This document shows, one piece after another, positions 26,449 through 35,399 of a stretch of 64,000 nt of DNA. Position 1 is the stretch's first letter; each line of letters starts with the position of its first letter. The position numbers and the translations under genes are program-made. A model generated the notes under the pieces. The model was not told where the DNA came from. It was given only the letters and a program-made list of their open reading frames with translations, and did no database searches. The stretch is from Streptomyces sp. KL109B (GTDB lineage Bacteria > Actinomycetota > Actinomycetes > Streptomycetales > Streptomycetaceae): contig NZ_JASERL010000001.1 in NCBI RefSeq assembly GCF_030766935.1, forward strand, positions 248,001 through 312,000. The letters are read 5' to 3'.

Positions 26449-26949
26449 ATGACCGTGCAAACCTCGGACAAGTCTTCCCGCCGCGGCCGTCGCTCCACGA
26501 AGATGGGCGGCATGCCACTCAACGACATGCCGTGGTGGCGCTGGCGCAGCAACGTGCGTTCCGCGCTGCACATGCTCTCCGACCCGTCGTTCCAGCGGGA
26601 CGTCTGGCAGGCAGGCGTGGACGGGTACGGGGACGTGACCGACGCCGTGTACCGCCTCGTCGAGGACACCTGGCTGGACAACTGGTCCGCCGAGAAATAC
26701 GTCGGCACGATCTTCCGGGACTCCCAGGAGGCGGCCCTCGTCGACTCCGCCGTGCTGCGGGTGCTGCGGATCATGCACCAGGTGGGCCCGGACGCCCCGG
26801 TCGCCGCGTACCTCGACCACGAGGGCTGGCCGGAAGCCGTCCGCGCGGCCCGTGACGCCCATGTGAGGCTCGCCACGAGCGACGGCGACGACCCGGAGAC
26901 CGTGCCGCAGACCCTCGAGGTGCTGCGGATCATGACGAGGGCGGCGTAG
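26449..26949 (+). CDS. SCO4402-family conserved protein
   Basis: 166 residues. Conserved core: PLNDMPWWRWRSNVRSALHM, LSDPSFQRDVWQAGVDGYGD, and a C-terminal helix pair. The family is restricted to actinobacteria and has no known function. It lies 31 bases upstream of purU in the same direction and is likely co-transcribed. Confidence 0.75.
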   Translation: MTVQTSDKSSRRGRRSTKMGGMPLNDMPWWRWRSNVRSALHMLSDPSFQRDVWQAGVDGYGDVTDAVYRLVEDTWLDNWSAEKYVGTIFRDSQEAALVDSAVLRVLRIMHQVGPDAPVAAYLDHEGWPEAVRAARDAHVRLATSDGDDPETVPQTLEVLRIMTRAA

Positions 26950-26980
26950 CGCCGTCCGCGTGGCCATTACCCTTGGCCCC

Positions 26981-27853
26981 ATGAACGCGCAGTCCGCATC
27001 CGGCCCCGAGCAGTACGTCCTCACCCTCTCCTGCCCCGACAAGCAGGGCATCGTGCACGCCGTGTCGAGCTATCTCTTCATGACCGGCTGCAACATCGAG
27101 GACAGTCAGCAGTTCGGGGACCACGACACCGGACTGTTCTTCATGCGCGTCCACTTCAGCGCGGACGCCCCGGTCTCCGTGGAGAAGCTGCGGGCCAGCT
27201 TCGCCGCGATCGGTGACTCCTTTGAGATGGACTGGCAGATCCACCGGGCCTCGGACCGGATGAAGGTCGTCCTGATGGTCAGCAAGTTCGGCCACTGCCT
27301 GAACGACCTGCTGTTCAGGGCGCGGATCGGCGCGCTGCCCGTCGACATCGCGGCGGTCGTCTCCAACCACACGGACTTCGCCGAGCTGGTCGCCTCGTAC
27401 GACATTCCCTTCCACCACATTCCGGTGACGAAGGACACGAAGGCGCAGGCCGAGCAGCAGGTGCTCGATCTGGTGCGGGCGGAGGGCGTCGAGCTCGTCG
27501 TGCTCGCCCGGTACATGCAGGTGCTCTCCGACGACCTGTGCAAGCAGCTGAGCGGGCGGATCATCAACATCCACCACTCGTTCCTGCCGAGCTTCAAGGG
27601 TGCGAAGCCGTATCACCAGGCGCATGCGCGTGGCGTGAAGTTGATCGGTGCGACCGCGCATTACGTGACGGCCGACCTCGACGAGGGGCCGATCATCGAG
27701 CAGGAGGTCGAGCGGGTCGGGCACGACGTCACGCCCGACCAGTTGGTGGCGATCGGCCGTGACGTGGAGTGCCAGGCGCTGGCGCGGGCCGTCAAGTGGC
27801 ACGCGGAACGCCGCATCCTCCGCAACGGCCACCGCACGGTCGTCTTCGCGTAG
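26981..27853 (+). CDS. purU: Formyltetrahydrofolate deformylase
   Basis: 290 residues. It hydrolyses 10-formyl-THF to formate and THF, balancing one-carbon pools and feeding purine synthesis. N-terminal ACT domain at 1-85 (YVLTLSCPDKQGIVHAVSSY), then a formyltransferase-type domain (VVLMVSKFGHCLNDLLFR) with the catalytic NIHHSFLPSFKGAKPYHQA (Asn, His) and the Asp in ADLDEGPIIEQE. ATG 26981 (MNAQSA) fits family length; GTG 26960 would add seven residues. Confidence 0.95.
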   Translation: MNAQSASGPEQYVLTLSCPDKQGIVHAVSSYLFMTGCNIEDSQQFGDHDTGLFFMRVHFSADAPVSVEKLRASFAAIGDSFEMDWQIHRASDRMKVVLMVSKFGHCLNDLLFRARIGALPVDIAAVVSNHTDFAELVASYDIPFHHIPVTKDTKAQAEQQVLDLVRAEGVELVVLARYMQVLSDDLCKQLSGRIINIHHSFLPSFKGAKPYHQAHARGVKLIGATAHYVTADLDEGPIIEQEVERVGHDVTPDQLVAIGRDVECQALARAVKWHAERRILRNGHRTVVFA

Positions 27854-27882
27854 TCAAGCCCAGGGGCTTACAAGGCAGGCCG

Positions 27883-29295
27883 CTACATACGGCTCAGCGC
27901 AGCCGTCGCGGACAGGACGTCGCGGATGGCCTCCCGGTCGCCGACCTGGCCGGCGGCCGCTTCCTCCGGAGGTATGTGGCCGGCCGCGAGGCGGCAGAAT
28001 TCCACGCCGTCGAGGGCCACGTGAGCCACCTCCCGGTCGGCGGAGCCCACCGCCGCGGGGGAGTCGAGGGCGATCAGCCACTCGCCGCCACCCGCCCCTT
28101 CGACTTCGAGGCGCAGGCTGCGGCCGGGCCGCCCGGCCGTGACCAGCTCGTGCGCGGGCCCCGCGAGCCCGCTCCGGCGGCGCGCGGCGAGGGAGCCCGG
28201 CAGGAGTCGCGCGGCGAGGTCGATCATCCGGTTGAGGTGGCGCGGGGCCGGCGGCTCGTACGGGTAGTCGACCGCGTCGGCGATGTCACCGGCGTGGATC
28301 CAGCACTCGAAGGCCCGGTCGATCATGGCGTCGCGCAGCGGAAGCTCGAACGTGCCGTACGAGACGGGGAGTTGGCCGGAGCCGCCCGCCCCGCCCTCGT
28401 CGGAGCCCGCGAAGGACACGGTGCGGATGACGGCGTGCGACTGCTCGCGCCAGGGCGCCCGCACCGCGCGCGTGGGCGGGAAGTAGGACGCCTTCCAATG
28501 CGCCTCGGTGCGCGCGGCGGGCCCGAGCCCGACGGGGGCAGGGGAGCCAATGGGGTCTCCCCTGCTCGAACGCAGTTGAGTGCTCGGAGAAGGGTCCTCC
28601 AGGCCGAGGGCCCGGCCGACGATCCCGTCGACGCTGGTGAGGTGGGAGATCACCCCGGCGACCGTGGTCTTCCTGCCGACCTGCTCCACCCCCTCGTACC
28701 AGCGCAGCCGCACCGGCGCGTGCCATTCGCCGTCGCCGATGTCCTGGAGCAGCGCGTCGAGCCGGGCGGTCTCCGCGTCGTACGGAGTGGCCCAGCCGGG
28801 CACGGGGATGCGGGCGGGGCGCCGGGTGAGGCAGCCCTCCAGGACGCGGGAGCGCAGCATCGGGTCGAGGTCGAGGCTCTCCTCGGCGTGCAGCAGTCCG
28901 ACGGCGTCGCGCAGCCGCAGCGCCTCCTCGGCGCAGGTGCCGCAGACGCCGAGGTGGTCCTCGACGGCGGCGGCCTCCTCGGGCGAGCAGGCGGCCAGCG
29001 CCCACGCGCCGAGCAGCGACTTGAGGACGGGGTGTTCGAGGGCGAGGGGTTCGGGCAGCGGGACGTCGGGGAGCGGCCGTCCGGTGTCCTCCACGGAGGA
29101 GCGGGGGGTCGGTATCCAGGCCCGGTCGGCCTCGCCGGCGCTTCCGGCGCCGTCGTTCCTTCCGGTTCCGTCGTTCCTTGCGGTTCCGTCGTTCCTTGCG
29201 GTTCCGTCGTGCTGTCCGGCTCCGTCGTTCCTTCCGGTGTCCTCGGGCTCCTCCTCGTACGGGCCGAACCGGTCCGGGCCGTTCGCCGCGCTCAC
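27883..29295 (-). CDS. Zinc-finger anti-sigma factor fused to an MDMPI-type domain
   Basis: 470 residues. N-terminal 60 residues carry an RNDG(T/A) repeat (RNDGTARNDGTGRNDG). A zinc anti-sigma motif H-x3-C-x2-C (EDHLGVCGTC) lies near 110. The C-terminal ~300 residues form a mycothiol-dependent maleylpyruvate isomerase-like bundle (VAGVISHLTSVDGIV, FECWIHAGDIADAV with the metal His). GTG 29295 overlaps the sigma stop (GTGA). It should hold the adjacent sigma factor inactive; the MDMPI part suggests thiol or metal sensing. No membrane segment, so it is cytosolic. Confidence 0.85.
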   Translation of the reverse strand: MSAANGPDRFGPYEEEPEDTGRNDGAGQHDGTARNDGTARNDGTGRNDGAGSAGEADRAWIPTPRSSVEDTGRPLPDVPLPEPLALEHPVLKSLLGAWALAACSPEEAAAVEDHLGVCGTCAEEALRLRDAVGLLHAEESLDLDPMLRSRVLEGCLTRRPARIPVPGWATPYDAETARLDALLQDIGDGEWHAPVRLRWYEGVEQVGRKTTVAGVISHLTSVDGIVGRALGLEDPSPSTQLRSSRGDPIGSPAPVGLGPAARTEAHWKASYFPPTRAVRAPWREQSHAVIRTVSFAGSDEGGAGGSGQLPVSYGTFELPLRDAMIDRAFECWIHAGDIADAVDYPYEPPAPRHLNRMIDLAARLLPGSLAARRRSGLAGPAHELVTAGRPGRSLRLEVEGAGGGEWLIALDSPAAVGSADREVAHVALDGVEFCRLAAGHIPPEEAAAGQVGDREAIRDVLSATAALSRM

Positions 29296-29867
29296 GCCGG
29301 CCTCCCGTAGCTGCGGCCGGGAGGCGGCCCCGCGTCGTGGGCCGTCGACAGGAGTTGCAGGCCGAGGCGGAGCCTGCGGCGGGCCTCGTCCTCGGTAACG
29401 CCGAGGTCGGCGGCGGTCTGGCGGTAGTCGCGGCGCTGGAAGTACGCGAGGTCGAGGGCTTCGCGCAGCGGGGCGGGCATCGACGTCACGATGTAGTCGG
29501 CGCGGGCCGCCGCGGAGGCGCGGCGCACCTTGCGCTCCAGGTCCTCGGTGGTGCCGAGGCCGGTGCGCACGAGGGCGGCGGACTCGGTCTGGCGCAGGCG
29601 CTGCACCGCGTGCCGGTGCGTGAGGGTGGCGATGAAGGAGCGCAGTGGGCCCTGCTTGGGGTCGTACGCCTCGGGGTTCTCCCAGATCTGGGTGAAGACG
29701 TCGCGGGTGATCTGATCGGCCGCGGTCTCGTCGTCGAGCACGCGGTGTGCCAGGCCGTGCACGAGCGAGGCGAACCGGTCGTAGAGCTCGCCGAGCGCCG
29801 CCGCCTCCCCGTGGGCCAGGCGCTGCTGCATCCTGCGGTCCCAGCGGGACGGGGTGTCCTTGGGCAT
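29292..29867 (-). CDS. ECF-type RNA polymerase sigma factor
   Basis: 191 residues. Region 2: LGELYDRFASLVHGLAHRVL and VFTQIWENPEAYDP. Region 4: MPAPLREALDLAYFQRRDYR then TAADLGVTEDEARRRLRLGL, an HTH. Coupled by overlap to its anti-sigma gene and divergent from a STAS protein gene. Target promoters cannot be read from the window. Confidence 0.9.
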   Translation of the reverse strand: MPKDTPSRWDRRMQQRLAHGEAAALGELYDRFASLVHGLAHRVLDDETAADQITRDVFTQIWENPEAYDPKQGPLRSFIATLTHRHAVQRLRQTESAALVRTGLGTTEDLERKVRRASAAARADYIVTSMPAPLREALDLAYFQRRDYRQTAADLGVTEDEARRRLRLGLQLLSTAHDAGPPPGRSYGRPA

Positions 29868-30181
29868 GGGGCCCCCTCACCGACTGCCCGAACTACTTGC
29901 CTTCTCCTCGAATGTAGCCTTCGCCACCGACAACGCACTCCCCTTTGCCGCATTGTGCGCCCCCTGAAGGCAGTGGGTGATAAAGACCATCCGGCGAGGC
30001 ATTACGAAAAGGGCGAAAGCTGGCGAGCGATTTGGTTCACATGTGACCGGCCAGGGCTTAACCAGGCCATATGTGATAGGTCTGCGGGAGTGTTTCATCC
30101 CGGTGCGGCAGGGCAGCCGCGCAGAAGAAACGTAGGGACAGATTCCGGATAGTCGATATTCCCGAACGAGAGGCGTGGCGC
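29868..30181. promoter_or_regulatory. 314-bp divergent region, sigma factor / STAS
   Basis: AT-richer than its surroundings. Contains the palindrome TCACATGTGA at 30037-30046 and a related ATATGTGATAGG about 25 bases on. No gene seen. Confidence 0.45.
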
Positions 30182-30556
30182 GTGGCGCTCAAGGTGACCG
30201 AGTCAGGGCAGGGCGACTGGGCCGTCGTGTGCGTGTCGGGCGAGATGGACCTGGTGACGTCCCCGGCGCTGCGCCAGCAGGTGCACGAGGCGGTGGCGGA
30301 CGGCCGCCGCAGCGTCGTGCTCGACCTCTCCGACGTGCTGTTCTGCGATTCCAGCGGGGTCGGCGTGCTGATCGCGTCCCGCCGTCTGATGCGCTCCTGC
30401 CAGGGCCGGCTGCGGCTGATCCTGCCGGCCCAGGGCGCGGTCGACGGCTCCCACGTGAACCGCGTGCTCGGCGCCCTCGGCGTGCGTCGGCTCTTCGACG
30501 TCTACCCGGACGTGGCCTCCGCGGTGGACGACGACGCGGCGCCGATGTCCGCGTAG
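30182..30556 (+). CDS. Anti-sigma factor antagonist (STAS domain)
   Basis: 124 residues. Single STAS domain: VCVSGEMDLVTSPALRQQV and VLDLSDVLFCDSSGVGVLIA with the phosphorylatable Ser57/Ser58. Members bind and release anti-sigma kinases of the RsbW/SpoIIAB type. No such kinase is adjacent, but one lies at 41382-41837. GTG start with a distant AGAGG. Downstream lies a run of GTAGCGCTC repeats (about 30563-30590). Confidence 0.9.
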   Translation: MALKVTESGQGDWAVVCVSGEMDLVTSPALRQQVHEAVADGRRSVVLDLSDVLFCDSSGVGVLIASRRLMRSCQGRLRLILPAQGAVDGSHVNRVLGALGVRRLFDVYPDVASAVDDDAAPMSA

Positions 30557-30637
30557 TCCGCGTAGCGCTCGTAGCGCTCGTAGCGCGACGAAGGTCCCGC
30601 CCACCGGCTCAGAACGCCAGGTCGTCCCAGGCGATGC

Positions 30638-33600
30638 TCACCCTTCGGTGAGGGACGGGCGGGGTGCGGCCGGGAGTTGGGGCCGCGCCCATGCCAGCAG
30701 GCGGGCACGCTCCTCGGCGAAGGTCGGGTCGGCCGGGTAGTCGAAGTGGGCCCGGATCGGGGTGGGCAGGGGGTGGGTGGTCGTGCGGTCGTAGGTGAGC
30801 GGGTCCTTCAGCCGGCGGTCGACCAGGGGGCCGTCGTCGCCGGTGAGGCGGATGGGGCCGCCGATGGGGTCGGTGTCGCGCCACAGGTTCCGCCAGCCGC
30901 CCACTTCGCGGTGCAGGGCGGCGAGTGCCTGCGGCCCGAAGTAGGCGGGGAACAGGCGGCCGTGCAGGCGGTCCAACGGCGATCCGTAGGTGAGCAGTTG
31001 GACGTGTCTGCGCTGTGCCGGGCTCAGCTGCCACAGGGCCGCGACCGCGAGCACGCTGCCCTGTGAGTGCGCCGAGACCAGGATCCGGCCGCCCTGTTCC
31101 TCGCTCCACGCCGCCATCCGCCAGGCGAGGTCGGGCACCGCCCGCTCCGAGTAGGAGAGCCGGGCGAACGGATGGGCCGCCCGCGGCCAGAACGTGCCCA
31201 GGTCCCACAGGACGCGCAGCAGCCCGCGCGAGTTCTCGTTGTGCGAGGCCCTGCGGCCCGAGTTGAGGAAGAGCAGGACGCCGCCCGCGATCAGCAGGGA
31301 GCCGCTGGTCTGCGCGCCCGATGCGATCCCTTCGAGCAGAGCGGACATGTCGGCCGCGGCCCGGCTCGGTGAGACCCCCGTGGCGTAGGCGCCGACCAGG
31401 GAGACCGAGGTCAACAGCGCGACGGCCACGGCCAGTACGGCCACCAGGGCGGGGACGGAGTCGGGGAGCCGGGCGCGGGCCATGGCGCCCGCGATGCGTC
31501 GCTCGCGCAGCGCGTCCGGGGCCGCGTCCCAGTGCTCCTCCCGCACCAGGGGAATCAACCTCCGTGTCGTCAGGCGCAGTTGGGTCGCCGCGAAGAGGGT
31601 GAGTAGGAGTACGACGCCGAGCAGCAGGGGGATGGCGGTCATCTGCCAGGTCGCCACCGCAGTGGGCCCCGGGATGGTGCTGTCCTTGCGGTAGCCGGTC
31701 AGCCAGTCCGAGAGCCCCTGGGCGGCGCCCCCGGCGAGCATGTTGTAGAGGAAGCAGGCCAGCATGACGACGGCGGCCGGGGCGAGGCCCGCCAGCGGTG
31801 TGCGCGGACCCGGCGTGCGGCGACGCAGCAACCGGCCGGTCAGGGCGAGCGCGACCACGATCAGGCCCTGGACCAATTGCCCCAGGGAAGAGAAGACCTC
31901 GCTGCCGGGCAGCCGTCCGGCGGAGACCCAACCCGGGCGTGACCACCCCGCGTAGCCGGCGGCGAGAAGAACCAGCGCGATGGCCGCGAGGGGGACGGCC
32001 CGTACGAGCGCCGCGTCGAGCCGTTGATCGATGCGGTTCTCCGAACGGGCGCGGCGGCAGACGACGTAGACCACGACGCTCATGCCCCCGCCGGACGCGG
32101 TCGTGAGGAGCACGCCGAACAGCAGCAGCGCGTCCGGACCGCCGGGCCCCCGGTCGAAGCCCAGCGGGGCGACGCACAGCATCAGGGCCACGACCAGCAG
32201 TCCGGCCGCCGTGTGCATCGCGGTCAGCCGGGACACCAGGCGCCGCCCGTACCAGAACCCGGGGCGGGCCAGCGCGGGCCGGTCGGGGGCATCGACCTCG
32301 TACGCGGTCTCCGGCACGGGCGGCCGCTGGGACTCGTACGCCTCCCAGGTCTGCCGCGACAGCAGCCACAGCAGGTAGATGAACCCGCAGGGCGCCAGCG
32401 CTCCCAGGGCGAGCCTGCGACCCGGCTGACCCCACCACGTGGGGCCGTCGGGCGACACCGAGACGTACTCCAGCCACAGGCGCTGCCCCTCGGCGCAGGC
32501 GGGGGTACCCGCGCACTGCCAGGCGATCAGGTCCATGGACAGGGCGCACACCGCCGCCACCACCATGACGGTGAGGCTGAGCGCGGCCAGCCGGACGAGC
32601 AGGCCGTGCGCCCGCACCGTCCGGGACCCGAACCGGACGGGCGGGCGCATCCAGTGCGCCAGGTTGACGGCCATGAACGGCAGCAGCAGGAACCACAGCA
32701 CGCGGCCCGGGTTCCCGGGAGCGAGGCGGGCCCAGCCGTACGCCTCGGGGACGGGGCGGCCGGCGTAGTCCTCCGGGCGGGACTCCGCGTCCACGTCGGC
32801 GTCTCTGCGGTACAGCCCGGCGGTGTCGTCGCCGCCTGTCTGCACGACGCTCGGGTCGCCCAGCATGCGCTCGGGGGTGGCGCCGTCGATGCCGTGCACC
32901 AGCAGTTCGAGGATGAGGGGGTCGGGGGCGTGGTGCGGTCGTGGGATGTGTTGTCTCGGGGCGGGCTGTTTCGGGGCGGGCTGTTTCGGGACGGGATGTT
33001 CCGGGACGGGCGGTGGTGCCGCTCGGGTCGCGGCCGCGCGTGCCCGGCGGGTGGCCGCGTGGGCGCGCGTCAGGCTCGACCGCACCGCCTTCGCCTGTGG
33101 GTGGCTTCGGCCCAGCGTGGTCGACGCCCGCTGCGCCGCCACCGCGAGCACGTCGGTGAGCCGCTCCATGCCCGCCAAGTCCCCGTCGAGCGATGCCACA
33201 TGGTGCCGGGTCGAGGCCAGCACGGCCAGCGGCTCCAGGGCGCGCGGATGGTTCTCGCCCCAGCGGTCGATCTGCTGCTCGCACAGCTCTTCCAGGCCGA
33301 GGGCGAGGCGGCGAGTGGACTCGTGGTCGTCCTCGCGGGCGTGGGCGAGGAAGAGGACGGACGTGGCGCGCAGCAGTAGTTCGAGGCGCGGCCCGGGGTC
33401 CTGCACCCTACGACTCAGTCGGACGCCGCGCTGGGCATGTTGCCCGGCGAGCGGCCACTTCCCCAACTCGGCCGCGCACACGGCGAGGTTGGCGTTGGTG
33501 CGGGCCACCTCGATTCCGTCGCGCGCCACCCTCAGTGCCTCCGTCAGCGCGGTCAGCGCCGACTCCAGATGGGTACCGCCCGCGTCGATGAACACGGCGG

Positions 33601-33892
33601 CGAGCCGGTTGTGCACCGCGCACCGCTGTGGCGCCGGGACCCGTGACGATTCGGTCCAGGACGCGGCCACCTCCAGCGCCGCGTCGAGCTCGGCGGTCAG
33701 TTCGAGGTCGCGCAGTATCGCGACGAAGTACGCGAACTGGCGGGCATCGGCGGGGGATTCGAGGAGTTCGGGGTCCTCCGGGAGGGCGGCGACAACAGTG
33801 CGCAGCGGGGTCCGCGCGCCGGGCCCGCCGCGCACCGCGCGCTCGGCGGCGGCGATCCGCTCGGGCCACCCGAGGGCCGTCCCCTCAGCCAT
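30638..33892 (-). CDS. Helical-repeat, multi-spanning membrane protein with split alpha/beta-hydrolase domain
   Basis: 1084 residues. Residues 1-280 are TPR-like helical repeats (VHNRLAAVFIDAGGTHLE, ARTNANLAVCAAELGKWPLA). A Pro/Gln linker follows (PKQPAPKQPAPRQ). LILELLVHGIDGATPERML near 335 looks like the oxyanion strand of an alpha/beta hydrolase. About 11 hydrophobic segments span about 410-900. The fold then resumes with ILVSAHSQGSVLAVAALW (nucleophile Ser), QLLTYGSPLDRLHG, WRDTDPIGGP (acid) and a late His (RAHFDYPADPTF). Probably a membrane lipase or esterase. Start is 24 bases after the protease gene; a CTCACC-CTTC-GGTGAG hairpin covers its stop. Likely effector of the three-gene module; function is inferred. 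Confidence 0.75.
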   Translation of the reverse strand: MAEGTALGWPERIAAAERAVRGGPGARTPLRTVVAALPEDPELLESPADARQFAYFVAILRDLELTAELDAALEVAASWTESSRVPAPQRCAVHNRLAAVFIDAGGTHLESALTALTEALRVARDGIEVARTNANLAVCAAELGKWPLAGQHAQRGVRLSRRVQDPGPRLELLLRATSVLFLAHAREDDHESTRRLALGLEELCEQQIDRWGENHPRALEPLAVLASTRHHVASLDGDLAGMERLTDVLAVAAQRASTTLGRSHPQAKAVRSSLTRAHAATRRARAAATRAAPPPVPEHPVPKQPAPKQPAPRQHIPRPHHAPDPLILELLVHGIDGATPERMLGDPSVVQTGGDDTAGLYRRDADVDAESRPEDYAGRPVPEAYGWARLAPGNPGRVLWFLLLPFMAVNLAHWMRPPVRFGSRTVRAHGLLVRLAALSLTVMVVAAVCALSMDLIAWQCAGTPACAEGQRLWLEYVSVSPDGPTWWGQPGRRLALGALAPCGFIYLLWLLSRQTWEAYESQRPPVPETAYEVDAPDRPALARPGFWYGRRLVSRLTAMHTAAGLLVVALMLCVAPLGFDRGPGGPDALLLFGVLLTTASGGGMSVVVYVVCRRARSENRIDQRLDAALVRAVPLAAIALVLLAAGYAGWSRPGWVSAGRLPGSEVFSSLGQLVQGLIVVALALTGRLLRRRTPGPRTPLAGLAPAAVVMLACFLYNMLAGGAAQGLSDWLTGYRKDSTIPGPTAVATWQMTAIPLLLGVVLLLTLFAATQLRLTTRRLIPLVREEHWDAAPDALRERRIAGAMARARLPDSVPALVAVLAVAVALLTSVSLVGAYATGVSPSRAAADMSALLEGIASGAQTSGSLLIAGGVLLFLNSGRRASHNENSRGLLRVLWDLGTFWPRAAHPFARLSYSERAVPDLAWRMAAWSEEQGGRILVSAHSQGSVLAVAALWQLSPAQRRHVQLLTYGSPLDRLHGRLFPAYFGPQALAALHREVGGWRNLWRDTDPIGGPIRLTGDDGPLVDRRLKDPLTYDRTTTHPLPTPIRAHFDYPADPTFAEERARLLAWARPQLPAAPRPSLTEG

Positions 33893-33916
33893 GGGTGTCC
33901 TCAGCCATCGGTGTCC

Positions 33917-34777
33917 TCAGTCATCGGAACCCCGCAGGAACTGTTCCTCCAGGGTGTCGAGGGCCCGGTCGCGGCGTGCGGCCGCGTCCTCCGGCGTGAT
34001 CAGGTCGTCCTCCAGCAACTGCCGCAGCCGACGCAGGAAGCCGTCGACCCCCTGGCCCCGCGAGGTCGGGCGGGCCACGTCCGCCGGGGGCCGGGGGCCG
34101 GGCAGGACCACCGGTTTGCCGTTCGCCGCGTCGCGCAGGTGCGGCAGGTCGAAGTACGGGAACCGCTCCATGGCGTCCAGGAGTGAGGCCGCGTACGCCA
34201 CGTTGGTGTCCGGGCTGCCGTCCGCGCGGCTGAGCTCCTGCTCCATGAGGAGGCCGACCAGCGCGCGCCCGCCCTCTCCGTCGGCGCCGCTCTCCTCGCC
34301 GTGGCCGCTCTCCTCGGCGGCGACGTCGACCGGGCTCCCGGAGTACCCGGCGAAGTCGTGGACCAGCTGGTCCACGGTCAGCTGGAGCCCGGTGAACTCG
34401 CCGTCCGCGTCGCTGCGGTGCACCGTCGGCGCGTGGGTGACCCAGCCGCTGAGCAGCGTCTTCTCCCGCGGCGGCCGGTAGCTGCCGCGCCACGCGACAT
34501 CCGCCCGCGGACGGTCGGTGGGCGGCGCGGGCGGAAGGTCGTGGGCGTGCGCGTCCTGGACCGCGATCAGCGCGAGGTCCACGTCCGTGATCCGGTCGCA
34601 CACCCGTCCCCGCAGCCGCCGCCCGTCGGGGAGGCGCAGGCCGAGGGTCGCGTCTGGGCCGGAGGAGGGGGCCAGGCAGTGCAGCGCGGTCAGCACGAAG
34701 GTGCGGGTGACGAGGACTCCGGCTCCCAGGTGCAGACCGTCCTCGTCGATGTGCACCCAGTACGCCGCCGTGCTCAT
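33917..34777 (-). CDS. Trypsin-like serine protease with SHOCT-like tail
   Basis: 286 residues, no signal peptide, so cytosolic. Catalytic triad: His33 in VLTALHCL, Asp67 in DVDLALI, and Ser in FAGYSGSPV. The usual GDSG is YSGS here. Residues 245-286 (FLRRLRQLLEDDLITPEDAA) form a short SHOCT-like helical hairpin that could mediate oligomerisation or partner binding. The ATG overlaps the Trypco1 stop (ATGA). Intracellular trypsins next to Trypco1 are typical of NTP-dependent conflict systems; here it may activate the membrane hydrolase by cleavage (inference). Confidence 0.85.
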   Translation of the reverse strand: MSTAAYWVHIDEDGLHLGAGVLVTRTFVLTALHCLAPSSGPDATLGLRLPDGRRLRGRVCDRITDVDLALIAVQDAHAHDLPPAPPTDRPRADVAWRGSYRPPREKTLLSGWVTHAPTVHRSDADGEFTGLQLTVDQLVHDFAGYSGSPVDVAAEESGHGEESGADGEGGRALVGLLMEQELSRADGSPDTNVAYAASLLDAMERFPYFDLPHLRDAANGKPVVLPGPRPPADVARPTSRGQGVDGFLRRLRQLLEDDLITPEDAAARRDRALDTLEEQFLRGSDD

Positions 34778-35184
34778 GCCTGTCCTTCGGCCCGATCGGA
34801 CGGGGCGGACGGGGCGGAGGGGGCGGAGGGGTCGGAGGGTTCGGTCCTGTCCACGGTGAGGGTCACTTCCAGCGACGCCTCCGCCGATGCCTTCGACAGG
34901 ATGACGCCCGCCTCCGCCGCGAGGGTCAGACCGAAGGTGACCTGCACACTGCTCACCGCCCAGCCGTGCCGCTCGGGCACCTGGGCCAGCGAGTCCTGGG
35001 CGAGCACCGTCGCCTGCCGGATGGCGTCCTGGACCTCGTCGGCGCGGTCGGCGAGCGGTGCCGAACGTCTCGTACGGCTGCTGATCTGGCGGGTGCCCCG
35101 GGCATCGGTGTCGACGGTCTCGATCCGCACCGCGGCGGACCGCGGACCGGGCCTCCGCTGTGGTGGCTGTGCCTGTTCCGTCAT
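34774..35184 (-). CDS. Trypco1 (CU044_2847) domain protein
   Basis: 136 residues. Core: QDAIRQATVLAQDSLAQVPE, WAVSSVQVTFGLTLAAEAGV and LSKASAEASLEVTLTV, the helix plus amphipathic-strand pattern of trypsin-co-occurring domain 1. The C-terminus is a D/S/A/P repeat (PSAPSAPSAPSD). The domain is known from genome context as a companion of intracellular trypsin-like proteases, probably an adaptor or substrate. First gene of a three-gene operon with protease and membrane hydrolase. ATG 35184 has GGGGG upstream. Confidence 0.82.
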   Translation of the reverse strand: MTEQAQPPQRRPGPRSAAVRIETVDTDARGTRQISSRTRRSAPLADRADEVQDAIRQATVLAQDSLAQVPERHGWAVSSVQVTFGLTLAAEAGVILSKASAEASLEVTLTVDRTEPSDPSAPSAPSAPSDRAEGQA

Positions 35185-35399
35185 CGACACCCCCGAGTCG
35201 TCGCCGCCCGGACAGCGTAGACCCGGGTCCGGCCGCCGTGGGCGGAGTTGCCGGACCCGGTGGATCCGGCCGGGCGGAGATCCACACCGGTGTACCGGTT
35301 CTTCACCGACCTTGACACAATCGCCGCAGTTCGGGGCGTGCGCGCACGGCACCGTCGTACGCTCCGATGCGTACCACCCAACGACCCGAGAGGCGGCCC

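Noticed and set aside
27883..29880. 665-codon version of the anti-sigma factor
   Set aside because: The first ~195 codons lie inside the sigma factor in another frame; GTG 29295 with GTGA coupling is a better start.
30609..33284. An 891-codon minus-strand open frame inside the membrane hydrolase gene
   Set aside because: Translation is Arg/Pro/Gly-rich with no domain, while the other frame carries membrane helices and a GxSxG-like motif; it is a high-GC shadow.
33893..33916. Short repeats CTCAGCCATCGG between protease and membrane hydrolase as an extra small gene
   Set aside because: The upstream ATG (33908) runs into a stop after seven codons.
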